This document shows, in pieces, positions 63,001-64,000 of a stretch of 64,000 nt of DNA (positions are counted from its first letter, which is position 1; every line of letters starts with the position of its first letter). The stretch comes from Spirosoma foliorum (GTDB lineage: Bacteria; Bacteroidota; Bacteroidia; Cytophagales; Spirosomataceae). The translations under genes were made by a program, and so were the position numbers. The stretch lies in NCBI RefSeq assembly GCF_014117325.1, contig NZ_CP059732.1, positions 930,001 to 994,000 on the forward strand, given 5' to 3'. The notes beneath the pieces are model-generated. The model was not told the origin of the DNA and ran no database searches. It worked only from the letters and a program-made list of their open reading frames with translations.

Positions 63001-64000
63001 CTCTTTCTCAACCTATATACCATATGTAGCTAATTCGGGAGGAAAGACATTGCAGTTTGTTTGTGGCGATGTACAATGTCCAAGTGCATTACTGGGTGGT
63101 AAGGTTTGGGCGGACACCGACAAAGACGGTCAACTGGACGGTGCCGAAACGGGGGTAGCCAGTAGTACGGTCACGCTCTATAATCAGAACACAGGTGCAC
63201 CGGTGAGCACGACAGTGACGGATGCTTCTGGCTCATATCAGTTTACGACCTTGCCAGCAGGCAATTATTATGTGAAGTTTACAGCACCTACGGGGTATAC
63301 CTACACCACAGCTAATGTGGGTAACGATGCTACCGATAGTGATGTTAGCTCAACAACAGGAACATCGGGAACTACAGGTACATATAGCCTAACGGTAGGA
63401 CAGGCCAATCTGACGGTCTATGCCGGGTTAATTCCTCCTCAGCCACCGATCGCGACCAGTGATATCAATAATACGCGGATCAACACGCCGGTACCAGGCA
63501 ATGTGCTCACCAACGACACCGATCCCCAGGGTCTGCCGTTGACCACCACGTTGCTCAATCAGCCCACCAACGGGACGGTGGTGCTGAATCCCGATGGCAG
63601 CTATGTCTACACCCCGCCCACCAATTTCACGGGCACGGTCAACTTCTGCTACAAGGCCACCAACACGGCGGGTCTGAGCAGTACGGCCTGCGTGACCATC
63701 AATGTGATCCCCGATCCAACCACGCCGGTCAACCATCCGCCGGTGCCGAATGATGATGACACCCAGACGACGATGGGTACCCCGGTGAAGGTGGTGATTC
63801 TGGCCAACGACACCGATCCCGACAGCAACACGTCAGGTAACGGTCAGTTGAACACGCCCACCTTGCTGGGTCAACCTGCCCAGGGTACGGCGGCAGTGAA
63901 CCCCGACGGCAGTGTAACCTACACCCCACCGGCGAACTTCACGGGCGTAGTTACCTTCCCCTACCAGGTGTGCGACAAGGCGAGCAGTCCGCTGTGTGCC
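60014..64000 (+). CDS. Second giant surface protein, 5' part, open to window end
   Basis: The frame is open from the ATG at 60014 through all 1329 codons to the last base of the window. Domains: N-terminal region, hydrophobic segment about residues 66-90 (VWWLSPLLILFVLTFPASS), DUF11 (about 115-245), an unassigned beta-rich part (245-490), DUF11 (about 495-625), a cadherin-like or Ig domain with NDTDNGSPA (about 637-725), a propeller-like part with IYNYATG- and GNLWAIL-type strands (726-1024), SdrD B (KVWADTDKDGQLDGAETGV, about 1029-1141) and two further NDTDP domains. ATGs at 60134, 60158 and 60167 are other possible starts, nearer to the hydrophobic segment. Coupled to the 127-residue gene. 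Likely adhesin; the end and any tail are outside the window. Confidence 0.85.
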   Translation, partial: MTRQHLFRQMLRSSLPYLGVCRKQIPLDTIPAKKPPTDQAMGQTTTQIMTRMKQSFISAAQYAGKRYSTVWWLSPLLILFVLTFPASSMVNKVVKGAADSIIGTITNLASVTDAAISKVGPTTVSPSGVVSYTLLVSNQGTTDLTNVTVTDPVAANFNVTSVSCNAGSGSGTAASCPTSPTPAGLQSGLVIPSIPANSAVALVVTGTATGAIGSSITNTATVSVTGDTNSGNNSSTAVTQITNPSCTGTQSVYKLDPTATAAANSVSANGGTISLVYSLSSGPAVTGIGNSFTVPLQYSDLNAYNGTDHQWSLIGSMFSYSPYGVGSNGFSIGPATAIAGVGLETGSIFNGLPANNLQQEAWAGTARDAEFKNWIQTGAIDPVGTFSITVGDIPATPSGYSLVSKGFTIEGEANASTNGNGFDQAGFWLHPVEQTLYYNAANTSYQIPLEVPYNSSHSYIYTAFSYQSINVRANAGGIRGAVFTGQVVFQNTASCGADLSVTKTPSSGTVLAGNPVTYTVVVSNAGSLAANGATVSDPAVANFTATSVSCSGASGGAVCPTVSVASLQSGNVTIGTFPSGSSVTLVITGLAGSSGTIANTVTVTPPNGTSDFNMANNSRTATTPIGVAIVANPESTTTSPGTAVTIPVLSNDTDNGSPATTSNVTLPTISTPPVTGTATVNNDGTITYTPPPGYNGPVSFTYTICDKTTPTVCSTAVVTVNVQCDKYTLFIGEQNFTTGIPTTLVMTYSSGGATMKCEIPGGGGGEGIAANPATNLVYIASANSKTLQIYNYATGTYVTSIPFSGSKPNGFGEILDISGTADGAYLYLSTYSGLRKFSTATNTVVATYPLANFLSTPVELWGSAVNPTTGNIYVSTNFRNVGSTIQYVSPTLTGSPTLVATAPSGYYYRGLVFDASGNLWAILSGDGVNGADKLVKINGTTGAVIATYTFPTPSSHAASTTNGNVNAWDITVGPDGNMYISTYNGDCVTKFDVTTNSFSTYIPYVANSGGKTLQFVCGDVQCPSALLGGKVWADTDKDGQLDGAETGVASSTVTLYNQNTGAPVSTTVTDASGSYQFTTLPAGNYYVKFTAPTGYTYTTANVGNDATDSDVSSTTGTSGTTGTYSLTVGQANLTVYAGLIPPQPPIATSDINNTRINTPVPGNVLTNDTDPQGLPLTTTLLNQPTNGTVVLNPDGSYVYTPPTNFTGTVNFCYKATNTAGLSSTACVTINVIPDPTTPVNHPPVPNDDDTQTTMGTPVKVVILANDTDPDSNTSGNGQLNTPTLLGQPAQGTAAVNPDGSVTYTPPANFTGVVTFPYQVCDKASSPLCA

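Overview
The window looks like chromosome of an environmental Bacteroidota of the order Cytophagales, most like Spirosoma or a relative. This rests on a T9SS type A sorting domain, a SusC/SusD pair with a lipoprotein, DUF6089-type outer-membrane barrels beside CBS and NAD kinase genes, a PadR plus prefixed MacB/FtsX permease pair, BshB1 (bacillithiol), orphan LytTR regulators, TAnnTTTG -7 promoter boxes and very large SdrD/DUF11/SprB surface proteins. I saw no rRNA, tRNA, transposase or CRISPR array. Species assignment is inference.

Layout. 1-4.4 kb: two adjacent T9SS cargo genes (the first only a 3' end), a membrane-anchored HExxH protein and a secreted Ntn hydrolase. 4.4-13.6 kb: NrtR-like regulator, carboxylesterase, FAD amine oxidase, then divergently pabA with an alpha/beta hydrolase, a CBS protein, NAD kinase and two DUF6089-like proteins. 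13.7-19.7 kb (minus strand): ABC permease with its PadR regulator, and a VWA protein with a duplicated helical region. 20.1-27.8 kb: SusC, SusD, a lipoprotein and an S9 peptidase, read as a peptide-uptake locus. 28-33.7 kb: housekeeping genes (bshB1, nitrilase-like, AI-2E-type permease, YrdC-like, CCA-adding enzyme, small membrane protein). 34-42.6 kb: two orphan LytTR regulators around an SdrD/propeller protein, with gene-poor AT-rich DNA.

42.6-64 kb is the most unusual part: an FG-GAP/ASPIC protein, then two copies of one cassette, each a colinear 127-residue secreted or anchored protein followed without a gap by a giant repeat protein. The first giant is 4514 residues (44967-58511). The second begins at 60014 and stays open to the window edge, at least 1329 codons. 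A vapBC-like toxin-antitoxin pair lies between them. Three surface proteins (genes at 36163, 42617 and 44967) end in the same short Cys-x4-Cys beta-strand tail, which does not resemble the T9SS domain at the left edge. I think the 127-residue partner, the giant protein and the tail are the best candidates here for an undescribed export or anchoring arrangement; that function is inference.

Intergenic DNA holds several very long perfect inverted repeats (33-36 bp arms), a small family of mobile-looking hairpins with the core TGTCATTCCGACG around the first giant cassette, and hairpins that begin at or just after stop codons.
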